Assembly (NCBI GenBank): GCA_017165825.1
Contig: CM029384.1
Span: 5,682,053 to 5,746,052, forward strand
DNA length: 64,000 nucleotides
From: Hepsetus odoe
Taxonomy: Eukaryota; Chordata; Actinopteri; Characiformes; Hepsetidae
Direction: 5' to 3'
Position 1 is the first letter of the stretch. The number at the start of each line of letters is the position of its first letter. Below, piece by piece: positions 36,038 through 48,299 of this stretch. A program made the position numbers and the translations under genes. The notes beneath the pieces are model-generated. The model searched no databases and was not told the DNA's origin. It saw only the letters and a program-made list of their open reading frames with translations.

Positions 36038-36129
36038 GCTGCTAAAATCGCAGCGAATCTCTTTGGGGACTTGATGAGTTTGCCTCGTCCCTGCGAGAAA
36101 CGGCTTTAAAAGTGTGTCTTTCTCAAAGA

Positions 36130-36384
36130 TGAAAGTGACAACCCTTGTCATTGCGAGGTCACAGCACAGCAGACAGTGAACCACAACGAAATTGGACCTC
36201 TGCTTTTAACCCATGCACTCAAACACCGTGCAGCAGTTGGCGGCTATTGAAAGCGCCCGGGGAGCAGAGATAGGGACGGCACCTTGCTCAAGGGTACCTC
36301 AGGGTAACCTACTGGGAAGGGGTTTGAACCCCCGATCCTCCGATCATGCGGCTAACGCCCAACCACTAGGCCACCGCTGCCCCC
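36130..36384 (-). mobile_element. SINE family A, full length
   Basis: This is a well-preserved reverse copy, very close to the copy at 5791-6050, including TTTGAACCCCCGATCCTCCG. Confidence 0.92.
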
Positions 36385-36389
36385 AAAGA

Positions 36390-38270
36390 TACTGGAAAAA
36401 AAACATTTGAGGCGTCGAGCAGCGTTTTACGAGCTGTTTTTGTGGATGTTTTCTGTGAAAACGGTTCCAGGAAGCCCTAAATGTATCACGGTTATCATCA
36501 GACAACCCTGCAAGACCATTTAACGAAGTCATTTTGACAGAAATTTGGAAAAATTGGTCAAAATCTAAAAACCCACGAGGAAGTGAATGTTCAGGTGCTG
36601 GCGTAGCCGCTGCCTGCTCATCCTGTTTGAGCGGATTTGTGGCCCAGTGTTTGACCACACGCTGAAAGCGATCGCTTACAGCATGACTGCGAGATGCTCA
36701 TCACTGCTTCAGTCCAGCTCCCCCAAGAGCAGCTATTGGCTGAGACTTGCTTCCCGCTGCTGCAGCGTGTCCCACATCTTAGGGGGAATTAATCTGTCCA
36801 GGCATGACGGTGCGCCGTTCATCAAGGCGATGACAGAGTGCGCGAAGGACTGCCCTCCATCACAAGGACTCTTTCATGACGACGGAGATACGGAGCTTCA
36901 AAGAACGTAACGGAGGAAGACATAAAATGCTCCTCAGATTAACAGCCCAGTCTCAGCCCTGTCTGCAAGAAACCACAGAAGACATGAAGGCCATGGACTG
37001 AACTCAGACGCGCAGTAAAAACCTGTTGCCGTTCTTGCCGCAGGTTCTATTTTCAACGTTAGGGATTAAGGAGGTGTTATCAACACAAACACAGATGTTC
37101 AGCTCACGGTTCGCCAAAGCGCCTGTAAAGACCAACGCTGTACAGGAGAGCAATCATTACGGCCCATGTGCCGCTTTGGAAATCAAGTTCTTTCTGAATG
37201 GGTTAATAAGAAATCGGTCACTTTGTTTGGGTGGACATTAGAGCAAAACAACGAATCCATTTATAGTTTTATATGAAATAAAATTTTTAAAAATTAGATA
37301 TTTTGCCCAAATTAATCATCCCATATAAACGATCAAAAACTTTATCCATGAGATTTTAACTCACTGCGAAATCTCTGATCCAAATAAGCTCGACTAACGC
37401 AGAAGGGCTGAATGATTTAGCAAATATTACGTTTATAATGGAATTATTTCGAAATATTGGTCTTATTTTGGTGGCAAACTAAAATCAGATTTTCTCTGAA
37501 CCTTAATTTCTTTGTTTTTGGTCCAAAAGTCAAACGTGACTTAAGATTTTATTATTCCTAAACACCTTTAATAGGAAAGTGTCAATACTGGAGAACATAG
37601 GACGTAATTAAACTTGTTCTTTTGTCATTTTTAATAGAAAAACCACTCGCTGTTCAGTCCTTGTTGCCGAGAAACTCTGACTAATCTCATTAGAATGGCG
37701 CTGACAGGAAGGGCCACGAAGTCCTCGGTGCTAAAGCTATTTTTGCTTTTTGAGTATTTGTTTCTGTCAACAGAACATTGATCCTAAAGTTCAATATATC
37801 AAAAGTATGTTGGGGTATTATTTTACCCCCCTTCACCATGAATGGTTTTTAAAAAATGAGACGTTTTCAGGCAAAAACTCGTAATCCAAAGTCTTTGGAC
37901 AAATTATTCGCAGGCATTTCATCTTTTCTGTGCGGGAACTTTAAAAGCCAGACACTGGACGTCTGGTTCCCATCACCAGCACCGTCAAAGGGGAACACAC
38001 TTCACATCAAAGCCCTCGGACAGACTTTGTTTACATTTCCACTAATTAATGGCGTCGAATTGTTTCATTAGTAATTTAATTATGTGCTTCCTGCGGGGGG
38101 ATTCGGCCGGGACGACCCGTGACTGATGTGGATGGATTATGTTTGAGAAGGGCCGGTCAATCCTGATGAATTATTCAGGCTGTGCTTACTTTTCACCAAT
38201 GCAAATATGTCCGGTGTCTTATCTGCTGGCCCAACGCGAGACACTCTTTAACCCTCGTCTCAACAAAGCG
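36390..38270. other. Unique sequence in znf281 intron 1
   Basis: No gene was recognised. 36,580-36,900 is a GC-moderate block with a 107-codon open frame of no known kind. 37,250-38,170 is A/T-rich with homeodomain-like ATTA motifs (for example TCCACTAATTAATGGC), which may be regulatory. Confidence 0.35.
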
Positions 38271-38277
38271 AAACTGA

Positions 38278-38491
38278 CTATTGGTCATTTGGAAACACGC
38301 CGCAGCACACAGTGAACCACAGCGAAATGCAGCTTCTGATTTTTTATTATTTCTAATTAAAGTGTGCGGGAGCAGGGATGGGGACGGTACCTTGATCAAG
38401 GGTACCTCGGGACAACCTGCTGGTCTTGGATTCAAACCCACAACCTTCTGATCCTGGGGCCTAGTCCCTAAACACGAGGCAACAGCTGCCT
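38278..38491 (-). mobile_element. SINE family A, first of a tandem pair
   Basis: This is a reverse copy, diverged in the tail, with GGTACCTTGATCAAGGGTAC. Confidence 0.82.
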
Positions 38492-38492
38492 C

Positions 38493-38679
38493 TCAGCCTC
38501 TGCATTTAACCCACACACACCGCGCAGCAGGGGGCAGCTTTTGAAAACGCCTGTGGAGCACTGATGGGGACGGTACCTTGTTCAAGGCTACCTCAAAACA
38601 ACCTTCTGGTCTAGGATTTGAACCCACAACCTTCCGATCCTGGGAGCAACTCCCTAACCACTAGACCACCAACTGCCCC
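38493..38679 (-). mobile_element. SINE family A, second of a tandem pair
   Basis: It follows the previous copy with no spacer, in the same orientation, and lacks the tail. Confidence 0.85.
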
Positions 38680-39747
38680 GAAGGATTCGGACCAGCCAGG
38701 AAATGACCTCAACCAAAGCCGCGCCATCAAGGAAGGACAGAACTGACTCATTAGAGCTGCTCAATTAAGAAAACTTCCAATTTGATTACGATAGCGATAC
38801 CATAGATTCCAAAAAGTGGGGAAAAGCATCCAATAAAGCGGTGGAGGGTCCCAGAAGCTCCAACCACGGTTCTCCATCCTGGCAAAGACATATCTAGGCC
38901 TTCAAGCCACTTCAGAGAGGATCTTCAGCTTGACGGACCACGTGCCATGATAACAGGCTGGTGCTTCAGGCTAGATCTCTTCAAAGATGACTTTTAATAA
39001 AACTCTACACATTTTCAACAGTCTGACACACTGCACACCATTCATCCGCTTCATTCCAACGTTGTTTAAATATTATGCACATCACTGAATAACCAGGGGT
39101 TGAAGCTTTGCCCCAATCGAAGGAGTTCAAGCATTTGGCCGAATTGCTTCAAACCGGAGCATGATCTGGCCGAGACTTGAGTTCTATGCTCATTATGACC
39201 CACAGATAGGACAGAAACCCAGAAGCAGACAGGACAGGGACTATGTTCCCGCAGGACGATGGAGCAAAATGTAAAACACAAAGTGGGAAAACGCCGGTGT
39301 TTATTTGTGGCGGCCGGGTCCTGTGAAGAGCGCTGGGTCAGACAGTCCCAGTTTAACCAGTCAGGACCAGCAGAAGGACCGGTTCTCCAGCAGCCAGCCC
39401 TGCAGGATCAAGAGTTAAAGCCAGGCTCCAGGAACAGGTTTGGGTTTTTAAAGCACGAGGCTCGAGCCCTTTGTGCATTGTGTGCACGCGCTGCTGTTGA
39501 TGCAGCCAATAAGAGCCGGGAAAAGTGCAGAAAAAAAACAAAAAAACCGAAAGGCACTGGAAAGTGTCCCGGTTCCGGAGGATGCGTTATTACTGTGGCT
39601 GCGTAATAATAACGCATTAATAACGAACTAATAACGCAGTAATAACAGCAGCACAGACACAATGCAGAGGCCCCGGGCGGCCATGCTGAGCTCGTTAGCT
39701 GCTACGAAGCGAGAGAATAAATAAACGGAGCTTGCAATGCATGCACA

Positions 39748-39748
<1 letters not shown>

Positions 39749-39786
<38 letters not shown>

Positions 39787-39808
39787 CGAGGGAGAGAGAG
39801 AGAGAGAG
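39749..39808. repeat. (GA)n tract near the znf281 promoter
   Basis: This is an AG-rich run broken by a few C and G bases. Confidence 0.9.
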
Positions 39809-40068
39809 CACGCGCTACACAACGCGTTCGAAAACGGGCAGCTCGCGCGTGCAAAAACAGAAGCCCGGAATCAAAGTGAGGGTGAAATAAAGGTGTAGAA
39901 TGAAGAAGGGAGCGAGAAGGACGGATGGGAAAGTGAGCGCCGCGGCGGCGGCGGCGCTGTTGAGATACGATGCTAAGTGGCTAACGCTAACGCTTTGTTG
40001 TCTCGCGCCGTCCCGGAGCCCCGCGCGCCGCCCCCCCTTCCTCCTCGCGCTCCCCTCGTGCCGCTTAC

Positions 40069-40220
40069 CGGCGCATGGCCGCCGCTCGCGCTGCCGCTCT
40101 CCTCCTCTCGCTCTCTCCGCCGCGCGCGCTCTCTCCCTCCGTCCCTCCCCCGCGCGCCGGCCGCGCTCCTCACACTCCACACAGCGCGCTCCCGCAGCGC
40201 CTGCGCTCCTCCATACTGAC
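40069..40220 (-). other. znf281: Probable znf281 untranslated exon 1 in a CpG-rich promoter
   Basis: About 39,930-40,260 is markedly GC- and CpG-rich. On the minus strand the sequence GCGCCG|GTAAGCGG gives a good splice donor at 40068-40067. An exon ending there would splice to the acceptor at 32815 across an intron of about 7.25 kb. The transcription start is not visible, so the upper limit is approximate. No TATA box was seen, which is usual for such promoters. Confidence 0.55.
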
Positions 40221-40269
40221 CTGGCGCGGGGGAGTGTGGGTAACGGGGGAGCAGGACGGGTCCCGAGAG

Positions 40270-40300
40270 GAGACAGAAAGAGAGAGAGCGAGAGAGAGAG

Positions 40301-40342
<42 letters not shown>

Positions 40343-41200
40343 AAAAGAAAGAAAAAGAGATAGCACAAAGAAAGAGAAAGAAGAAAGGGAGTGATAGCAC
40401 AAAGAGAGAGAAGAAGGAAAAAGAGCGAGATAGCATTGAGAAAGAAAGAGACAGAAAAAGAGAGAAAGCACAAAGAAAGAAAGGGGTAAAATAAAGAAAG
40501 AAAGAGGGAAGCAGAGAAAAAACAAAAAAGGAACAAGGGAAAAAAGAGAGATGGACATTTACAGGGAAGGAGAAGAGAGAGAAAGTAAAGCAGAAAGAGT
40601 GAAAGAGATGGACGTTAAGAGGGAAGACACAAAGGAAGAAGAAATAGTGAGCGAAAAAAGGAAATGGAGAGATGAACAGATACAAAGAGGGAAGAATACA
40701 ATTCTGACCAAGAACGCGAGGACGCAGATCCTGCAGGGTCCAACAGAGGGCTCTGTGTGTCGGAGACAGTCGGACTGGGACAGACGCACTGACACATTTT
40801 CTCCTTTTCCAGTCTGATCACTTGTCCATCGTCCTCCCGTCCTTTTCAGACCTAAAGGTTCCGTGTCTCTGGATGGCTGAGATCCAGTCCTCCAGTCTCG
40901 GTGTGCCCAGTCCCTCCTTCCAGATCTCCTCAGATAAGTTTCAGATCCCTCCATCAGCGAGAGAGAGACAGACAGAGACAGAGAGAGAGAAGATAAACAT
41001 GCTGAAGAAAAGAGCAACAGAGAGAGGGAGAGGGTAGATGGATAGACAGACAGAACAACAGAGAGAGGGAGAGGGTAGATGGATAGACAGACAGAGCGAC
41101 AGATAGAGAATCAGAGTGTGAGGAAGGGACAAACACGATGAGAGGCTGAAGAGACAAGTAGACAAGTAGACAGAAAGAGTGAAGAGACGTGAAGACGCGT
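40270..41200. repeat. Purine-rich region with (GA)n upstream of znf281
   Basis: Pure GA runs lie at 40,276-40,336; A/G-rich sequence continues to about 40,690. A second block lies at 40,960-41,190, with the 46-bp-spaced phrase AACAGAGAGAGGGAGAGGGT duplicated. Open frames here are compositional. Confidence 0.9.
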
Positions 41201-41569
41201 ATGTCTTTCTAATCCTTTTTTTTTTTTCTTTTCTTTTTTGACCTGATCAGTGGCTGGAGCTCACAAAGACCATCTTCATCTTCAGGAAGGAGGGTAGGAC
41301 CTGACCCAAGGACACCCCGTCCAAAAAAGACCAGGACCAAAATGGGAAAGATCCCAAAGCTGGTCCCTGAATCTCTGCCATTCTGGTGTCTCTCTGGTGA
41401 CCCTGTGCATAAAAGCAAGGACAATATGGAAGGATAAATCTTCCTCTCCACATTCCTTTCTGGGAAATGTGGGACGACTGGATGAGTTTGGGACGAACGA
41501 TTCCGAACGTTCTTCAGTATATCAGTACGATGCTCTGTATGTGTGTGATAAATATGGCAGCATCTCCCT

Positions 41570-41870
41570 GGGCCATAACAAACGAGGCCAGAGCGCACCT
41601 CTGAAAAGCACGACTCACAAATTAATGAAAACGGAGTGACACGAATTTTGGAGAAAACACTCCTTAATTAGGTGCCAGATTAATTAGACAGAAGCCACGC
41701 ACCTTGGTGGACAGCCTGACCCTTTTAAAAAGCCAATTAGAAAGAAGCAAAGTGGGGAAAGTGTCATAAACATGAGCTCTTATTAAGAAAACTGAGATTC
41801 ACTGGAGTTTGATTGGAAGGTGGATTCAGCTTCTGTCACTCAGATCAGAGAAAAAGTGAAAGCTGACCCT
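41570..41870. other. Candidate regulatory block between znf281 and kcnj3
   Basis: This is complex, repeat-free sequence dense in homeodomain-like cores (TTAATTAGG, GATTAATTAGACA, GCCAATTAGAA). A similar AAAAGCCAATTAGAA occurs near 46,398. No function is demonstrated. Confidence 0.3.
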
Positions 41871-41879
41871 GACTGAGAA

Positions 41880-42041
41880 CAAACGGCACGGCACGGTTGC
41901 GCTGTTGCCTCACAGAGAGAAGGTCCTGGGTTTGATTCCCAGACGGGACGGGTCTGGATCCTCCCCATGTCCGTGTGTTTCATCGCTCCGTCCAAAGATC
42001 TGCAAGTCAGGTGGTTTTGAGATGCTAAATTGGCCGCAGGT

Positions 42042-42076
<35 letters not shown>

Positions 42077-42178
42077 TGTTTCTCTGTGTGTCTGTCCTGC
42101 GATGGACTGGCAACCTATCCAGGGTGTGTTCCCTCCCTTTGCCCTGTGAGAGCTGGGATAGACTCCAGCAGCCACTTA
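41880..42178 (+). mobile_element. Family C retroposon, near full length
   Basis: It has a tRNA-like start (GGTTGCGCTGTTGCCTCAC, CTGGGTTTGATTCCC), then CTAAATTGGCCGCAGGTGTG, a GT run, GCGATGGACTGGCAACCTAT and AGCTGGGATAGACTCCAGCA. This is the family whose reversed pieces occur at 4.1, 9.2 and 16.4 kb. Confidence 0.8.
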
Positions 42179-42180
42179 TT

Positions 42181-42424
42181 AGTGAAAGTGAAAGTGACTA
42201 CCCTTGTCACTGTGAAACGCAGCACAGCACGACACAACAAAATTCAACCTCTGCGTTTCACCCAAACACACACGTGCAGCAGGGGGCAGCTATTGAAAGC
42301 CCAGGGAGCAGTGACGGGGGCGGTACCTTGCTCAAGGGTACCTCAGGGCAACCTACTGGTGAGGGAATCGAACCCACCATCTTCCAATCTGGGACCAACT
42401 CCCTAACCACTAGACCACCGCTGA
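42181..42424 (-). mobile_element. SINE family A, full length
   Basis: The tail AGTGAAAGTGAAAGTGACT abuts the end of the family C element. Confidence 0.9.
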
Positions 42425-42429
42425 CAACT

Positions 42430-44900
42430 GTGGCTGACGATCAGCTTCTGAAGCAAAAAGGACTTTCCCCTGAAACGGGGATCAGGAAGTTCCCCTGAAA
42501 CTGGTGATTCAGATAGTCTGAGTTGTTGGAGATGTTCAGTAAGTGTTTTCGACTCTCCATCCATCCATCCATCCATCCATCCATCCTTTTGTTGCCAAGC
42601 AAGCCAATCATTGGGTGTTCATTCAGCAGTAAAGACCTTCACCTTCCTGAAGACGTCAACGTATAAAGCATGCAGTAAAATTAAGAAGACCTTTTTGGAG
42701 GCATGATCAAAGACCATGGGAAATCAGAAACATTGATGGTCAGATGACGAATGCTCATGATGCTAAACGAGTCAACGGATGATTTCAGGTTCAGTTCATC
42801 AGTTCCTGATGGACTTCAAAACGAATGGTTCCTAAAGAACTTTGAGTGTGAAGAACCTAATATAAAGCCTCTGAACTAAAGGTTTCTCCTATGTTTCCAA
42901 GGAACTCCAAGGAAGGTTCAGTGGCCCATATTTCACTCTTTCAGGAGTGTCCGTGTGTGTTTCCACCAGGAGCTCCGGTTTCGTCCCACCGTCCAAAGAC
43001 CTGCACGTCAGGAGTCCACTCCAAACCCCAACCCTCCACAGAACAAGTGAAGACATCAGTGGTATCTGTTACAGGCGTGCACTGCAGACCTTATTATTGG
43101 CCGACTGCTTTTGTGGATCTGGACAGCCTTTTCCGATGTGCTCAGGACTGCTTACACAGAGAAAGCGCCCAATTCATTCAGGCCTGTGACTAAAGACATG
43201 AGGTCAGTGGGCCTGTAGGGTGAGTGGGCTTAAAAAGGGCTTTTTTTTTTTTTTTTTTAAACTTCTCTCCTTCATGTGTTGTGTTCTTTCTTTTCTAGCA
43301 CAGCTCACCCGCCTCCTTGTCCCTCTTAACAAACAGCAGCAGGGGGAAGCCAGAGCGGTGCGTTAATATGCATTAGGATCATCCTCATCAAATCCGCTGC
43401 TCCGACAATAGACACCCTGGGAATATCAGCTGTCGTGAGGAAACCTGTGAGAATCAGGGTTTCATGGGGTGCTTTTACAAACCCATGTGTGTGGGGGGGC
43501 TTGTTTTTGTATATTTCTAAATATATAAATAAATAAATAAATAAATAGTCCATATAGTCCTATGTGTGTGTGTTTTAATTGTATAATCCAACATCTGGAC
43601 TATACTATATCAAAACAGATGTGCGGGTGTGTGCGGGTGTGTGGGTGGGTGGGTGGATGAACGAGCAGTGAGAAAAACGAGCATAAAGAGAGAGTGGAAG
43701 AGAATGGTATTTAATTTCAGATTCTTTTTTGCAGACGGATTGATCCGTGCTCCTCAGTGGGGGGTCCTCCATCTTTCTTTTTTGTTTGTTCCCTCTGTGA
43801 GAGAAAGATTAACGAATTGAAAAAGTGCAGCTGCAGCCTGGGGTTTTCGTTTATGCTGAGGGTAAATATTGCGCTGCTGTTTCTTTCTGTTGGGTAACGT
43901 TGCTCTTCCTCGAGCTACACACTCCATTTCCTCGCTTTCGTCCCAGCAACACATACACAGAGCGATTATTTCTACTTTAGTTCATTCAAACGATGTAGCT
44001 CAGATCAAAAAATGAACCTGGAATGAAAACGTTCCTCGATGGGTGACAGCCGAAAAAAATGCATTTCTTGTTTATGCAGTATGGCCAAGACTGACACATG
44101 AACATTTACATGCGTGTTTAATCGTGTACAATATAAGAGTCCCAATAAAGATATGAGGAGTCCTGATCACCACAGGACCCCCGTGTTACACACCCCTCTG
44201 CAGCTGCCAGTAGTTATTGCAATAATTTATCTGATGTGAACAAAATCAGGTAAACTCAAATCAATTTCATTGATTTTTTTAGATAAATTTATTAAATATC
44301 AATAATAAATTCATTAATTCCAGAAACCAGCGATGGCCTTATAATTGGACTCCAGCACTGATTAAAATGAAGAGTGCAAGTCAATAATGAGTGGATTGTC
44401 AGACCAGCTAAACTACCAAACAAGGTCAGAAGGAAAGATGAAAAAAAGACAAAAGCTCTTTCCATAACCATGCAGGTTATTTACGGAAATGTGGCAGGTC
44501 ATGTGACACGAAGATGCTTATCAGTTTTCTGTGCTCATGTATTATTCAGCATGGAGGGCTTTAATGCCCATTTATTGCCCTACACCACTACTTCTCTCAC
44601 ATTCTTCTTCTTTTCCATTTTTTTGCAGGCCGTCTCAGCGGGAAGGCCGCAGTGTTGCAATAAGTTAACATGAATGTATGCAGATGACTGACCACCATGG
44701 AGTACACACTGAATCCACTGACATCAGTGAGTTCATTCCATGTCAAGAATGAAACTAAGGTCCGAAGCCCAATGATAACAGACACGGGGGGTCTTTTGGG
44801 GGATGCTAGAGCCTGTCCTTGCAGTCGTGGGACAAAAAGTAAGCGGACAATCACCCTGGAGTGCCAGTACTCCTGTTTACTATAAAAGATTTTATCTCCT
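42430..44900. other. Intergenic sequence without recognisable genes
   Basis: It holds a (CCAT)n run at 42,556-42,586, a T run at 43,241-43,258, (AAAT)n near 43,525 and a GGGTGT run near 43,622. Nothing coding was recognised. Confidence 0.5.
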
Positions 44901-44924
44901 ATCTTCTTCTTCCTCTTCTTTCAG

Positions 44925-45025
44925 CTGCCCCCCTACAGAAGTCGTGACAATGGATCATCCGTCTCCATTTCTTCCTGTCTTCTGCATCTTCCTCCTTCAA
45001 ACCGACCACCTGCATGCCTTCTCTA
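44925..45025 (-). mobile_element. LINE 3' end fragment
   Basis: CATTTCTTCCTGTCTTCTGC and the flanking 80 bp match the 3' end of the LINE at 61.3 kb. Confidence 0.7.
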
Positions 45026-45373
45026 ACCACGAGATAACAACTATTCAACGCTGTTTAAAATCACTCTGATTTCCTCTGTAAAAGGATGCTTTTTAGTGCA
45101 TTTTTGCCATTTATTTTTCCAGAAATATCAGTTCGATTTTGTGATATAAATACAGTGTTGTGAAAAATGTCTTCAAGTATCATCCGTTTTTTTAGAAAAT
45201 CATCAGAGATGCCGCATTGTCCCTGCTTACACAATCGTCTGTTCCTCCGCTGTCTACAGATAAACATTAACAGGGACAGCTGGCATAAAAACCTTTATTT
45301 TCCTTCAATCTCTGTGTTGGAATTAATGTTTTTTCTAAGTTGTGTTATACACCCACCCACACACCCATTCAAA

Positions 45374-45405
<32 letters not shown>

Positions 45406-45989
45406 AGCGAATGACAAGACTCTCTGGCTTCTCAACATTACAGCGTCTTCAATATTTCACCATTTCAATAACTGCTCACACGCAGCGACTCTGATAGATG
45501 CATTTAATTCTCTTTTCAGTCTAAAAAGGATGCTGGTTATAAAGCCCCTGCTATATGATCTCTGTGTAATTTAGCAGAAGCTCTGAGATAAAGGAAATGA
45601 AAGCAGCAGAGTTGTCTTTACCAGCTGGCAATTATAAATATAGTTCAATAAAAAAAGCGTGGAGTCAGTAAGCAGTCTATCTGATGCTATATAGACCTCG
45701 CCTGATGGTTTGTGGTGTTTCTGAAGCTGCAATGGGAGCAGGAGAGCTGCCAGGCCGATTTTTGGGGGACTATAGTCCCCTACATATCCTGCTTTACGCT
45801 GCTACCCTCTGTAACACACCGCTTCATGTTCACACTGCGCTTAACTACACTGCAGAGTGCAACAACGGACTAAACATCTTAAAAAGCTGTAGTTCAAAAC
45901 CAAGGCCATACCTACAAACACTGGGGAGGCTCAAATCTGCTGCCAGCGACATTCATAATGCTCTCCCAATAAGAATCTTCATTTCTCCT

Positions 45990-46072
45990 TTCAGCTGCTC
46001 CCGTTACGGGTCGCCACAGTGGATCAACCGTCTTCATTTCTTCTTCTCCTCTGCATCTTCCTCTTTCTAACC
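45990..46072 (-). mobile_element. LINE 3' end fragment
   Basis: CAGCTGCTCCCGTTACGGGT through CATCTTCCTCTTTCTAACCC match the same LINE 3' end. Confidence 0.7.
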
Positions 46073-46171
46073 CAATATGAATATAATACATAATTACAGC
46101 CTAGTAAACACAAAAAGGAGAACAGGAACCAATAACACCACGTTGTGGGGAGTTTTTTTTTGTCTCTCTAA

Positions 46172-46172
<1 letters not shown>

Positions 46173-46217
<45 letters not shown>
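46173..46217. repeat. (GA)n microsatellite
   Basis: This is an uninterrupted GA run. Confidence 0.97.
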
Positions 46218-46221
<4 letters not shown>

Positions 46222-46621
46222 TGACTGAGCGCTAAAGAAGATACGCTGCTGTCAAGCTTTAATCACTAAAAGAAAACCTCGCAATCTCATTATTCTTGCA
46301 GAGAACACCTGAAATACATGGAAACTTAAATTAAATTAAAAGTAAATAAAAAGTGGCTGCTGCAGGAACCCTGAGGAACAGACGCTATCATTATTTTAAA
46401 AGCCAATTAGAACAGGTTTTGCAGTATTTAGGGCAGGCATTAACTGATAACTCGTTCCAGGTTTAATCAAGGTTCAATTAACAGGAATCTGTTTATATTA
46501 CAGGTTTTATTTTTTTCCCCTATGTTGTTTATTTTTCTCGATCCCTCTTACAAAAAAAACTACAGCCACAATTAAAACCACTGACAAGTGAGGTGAATAA
46601 CATTGATTATGATCCAACTGA

Positions 46622-46851
46622 AATTGAAAGTGACTATCCTTGTCATTGTGAAACACAGCACAGCAAAACTCAACCTCTGTGTTTCACACACACACACGTG
46701 CAGCATGGGGCAGCTATTGAAAGTGCCCGGGGAGCAGTAACGGGGACAGTATCTTGCTCAAGGGTACCTCAGGGCAAACTACTGGTGAGGGAATCGAACC
46801 CACAATCTTCCAATCCGTTGTAACTCCCTAACCACTAGGCCACCGCTGCCC
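46622..46851 (-). mobile_element. SINE family A, full length
   Basis: This is a reverse copy with tail GAAAGTGACTATCCTTGTCA and head ending CCACCGCTGCCC. Confidence 0.9.
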
Positions 46852-46934
46852 AAATTCACCTGAAAAAGAGTGCGAATGGGTGAAGAGTCAGTTCTTGAAG
46901 TTAATTTCTTGAATACTAGTTGACTCCCAGACCA

Positions 46935-47088
46935 GTTGGTTGCCCTGAGGTACCCTTGAGCAAGGTACCATCCCTGTCGCTGCTCCCCTGCTGCACGTGT
47001 TTGCGTGGGTAAAAAGCAGAGGTGTAATTCTGTCGTGGTTCACTGTGTGCTGTGCTGTGTTTCACAATGACAAGAATAGTCACTTTCA
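46935..47088 (+). mobile_element. SINE family A, head lost
   Basis: This runs from GGTTGCCCTGAGGTACCCTT to AATAGTCACTTTCATC. Confidence 0.88.
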
Positions 47089-47375
47089 TCTATGAAGAGC
47101 ATCTATGGGAGGCTCGTCTTTGCAACAGCTTTATATTATCTATCCATCCATCTATCCATCTATCTATCTATCTATAAGAACGACAAAAAGAGAAGTCCAT
47201 CCCTCCCTCCCTTGCATGGTCATTCTTACCTAAACCTCCCTCCCCCGACTGATTCCTCATATATACATATATTCAGTAGGGAGAGGATTTGGGAGGGGGA
47301 GTATCAAACCATAAGCATCACCAGCAGATCTTATTACAGCTTTATAGGAAAAAATGGGGTTTGGGAACATGTTTA

Positions 47376-47563
47376 CATTGACACTTATGGCATTTAGCAG
47401 ACGCTCTTGTCCAGCGTGACTTGCAGTTCCTAATTACAGGGACAGTCTCCCTGGAGTAACTTGGAGTTCAGGGTTTTGCTCTTGGTAGAGCTTGAGGTTG
47501 GATTCAAACCTGTGACCTCTTGGTCCACAGGCCAAAATTCTACCACTAGACAAGCATTACTCC
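47376..47563 (-). mobile_element. SINE family B, diverged
   Basis: This is a reverse copy with TTTAGCAGACGCTCTTGTCC and a head near CTACCACTAGACAAGC. Confidence 0.82.
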
Positions 47564-47634
47564 ATGTTTAACACCGCTACTCCATGTTTAACACCGCTAC
47601 TCCATGTTTAACACCGCTACTCCATGCCATGGGC
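47564..47634. repeat. 20-bp tandem repeat, about 3.5 units
   Basis: The unit is TACTCCATGTTTAACACCGC with no mismatch between the full copies. Confidence 0.95.
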
Positions 47635-47861
47635 TTTTTAATGTTAGACAGCTCCACCTTATATCGCACACGGTTAAAGTTTTACTAAAGACTGGAGTTA
47701 GGAGTTCACGTCTTTCCTGTGTTTAAACTCTTGCACTTTAAAGGTCACATAAGGTCCAAATGATAGAGCAATAATTAAACGTTACTTTGAGTGAGTGGTG
47801 GTGAGTGACTCTATGCAACACTAAACTGATAAATACAGGTGCTTAGATCTGCTGCTTTAAA

Positions 47862-48038
47862 CTGAAAGTGACTATTCTCGTCATTGTGAGAACATAGCAC
47901 AGCACACGGTGAACCACAACAAAATTGGATCTCTGCATTTAACCCATGCACAAACACACACTGTGCAGCAGGGGCTAGCTATGAAAGTGCCCGGGGAGCA
48001 GTGACAGGGACGGTATCTTGCTCAAGGGTACCTACTGG
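47862..48038 (-). mobile_element. SINE family A, head lost, in an inverted pair
   Basis: This is a reverse copy ending at AAGGGTACCTACTGG. It faces the forward copy that follows. Confidence 0.85.
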
Positions 48039-48059
48039 TAAGTTTGCCTTGAGGCAGCT

Positions 48060-48299
48060 TACGATTCTGTGGTTAGGGAGGTGGCCCCAGAATAAAACGT
48101 TCATGGGTTTGAATTCCAGACCAGTAGGTTGTCCTCAGGTATCCTTGAGCATGGTACCATCCCCATCACTGCTCCCTGGGCACTTTCTATAGCTGCCCCC
48201 TGCTGCACGGTGTGTGTGGGTAAAATGCAGAGGTTAAATTTCGCTGTGACTCACTTTGTGCTGTGCTGTTTCACAATGACCATAATAGTCACTTTCCAT
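48060..48299 (+). mobile_element. SINE family A, in an inverted pair
   Basis: This is a forward copy with GGGTTTGAATTCCAGACC, GAGCATGGTACCATCCCC and ATAGTCACTTTCC. Confidence 0.87.

Noticed and set aside
36587..36910. 107-codon plus-strand frame in znf281 intron 1
   Set aside because: There are no known motifs, no splice or promoter context, and length is within chance for this composition.
39815..40685. Several overlapping frames of 139-247 codons around the CpG-rich promoter
   Set aside because: They are driven by GA repeats and GC-rich promoter sequence, open in many frames at once, with no recognisable domain.
47564..47634. Short regular repeats considered as a CRISPR-like array
   Set aside because: The units are directly adjacent without unique spacers, and the genome is clearly vertebrate.
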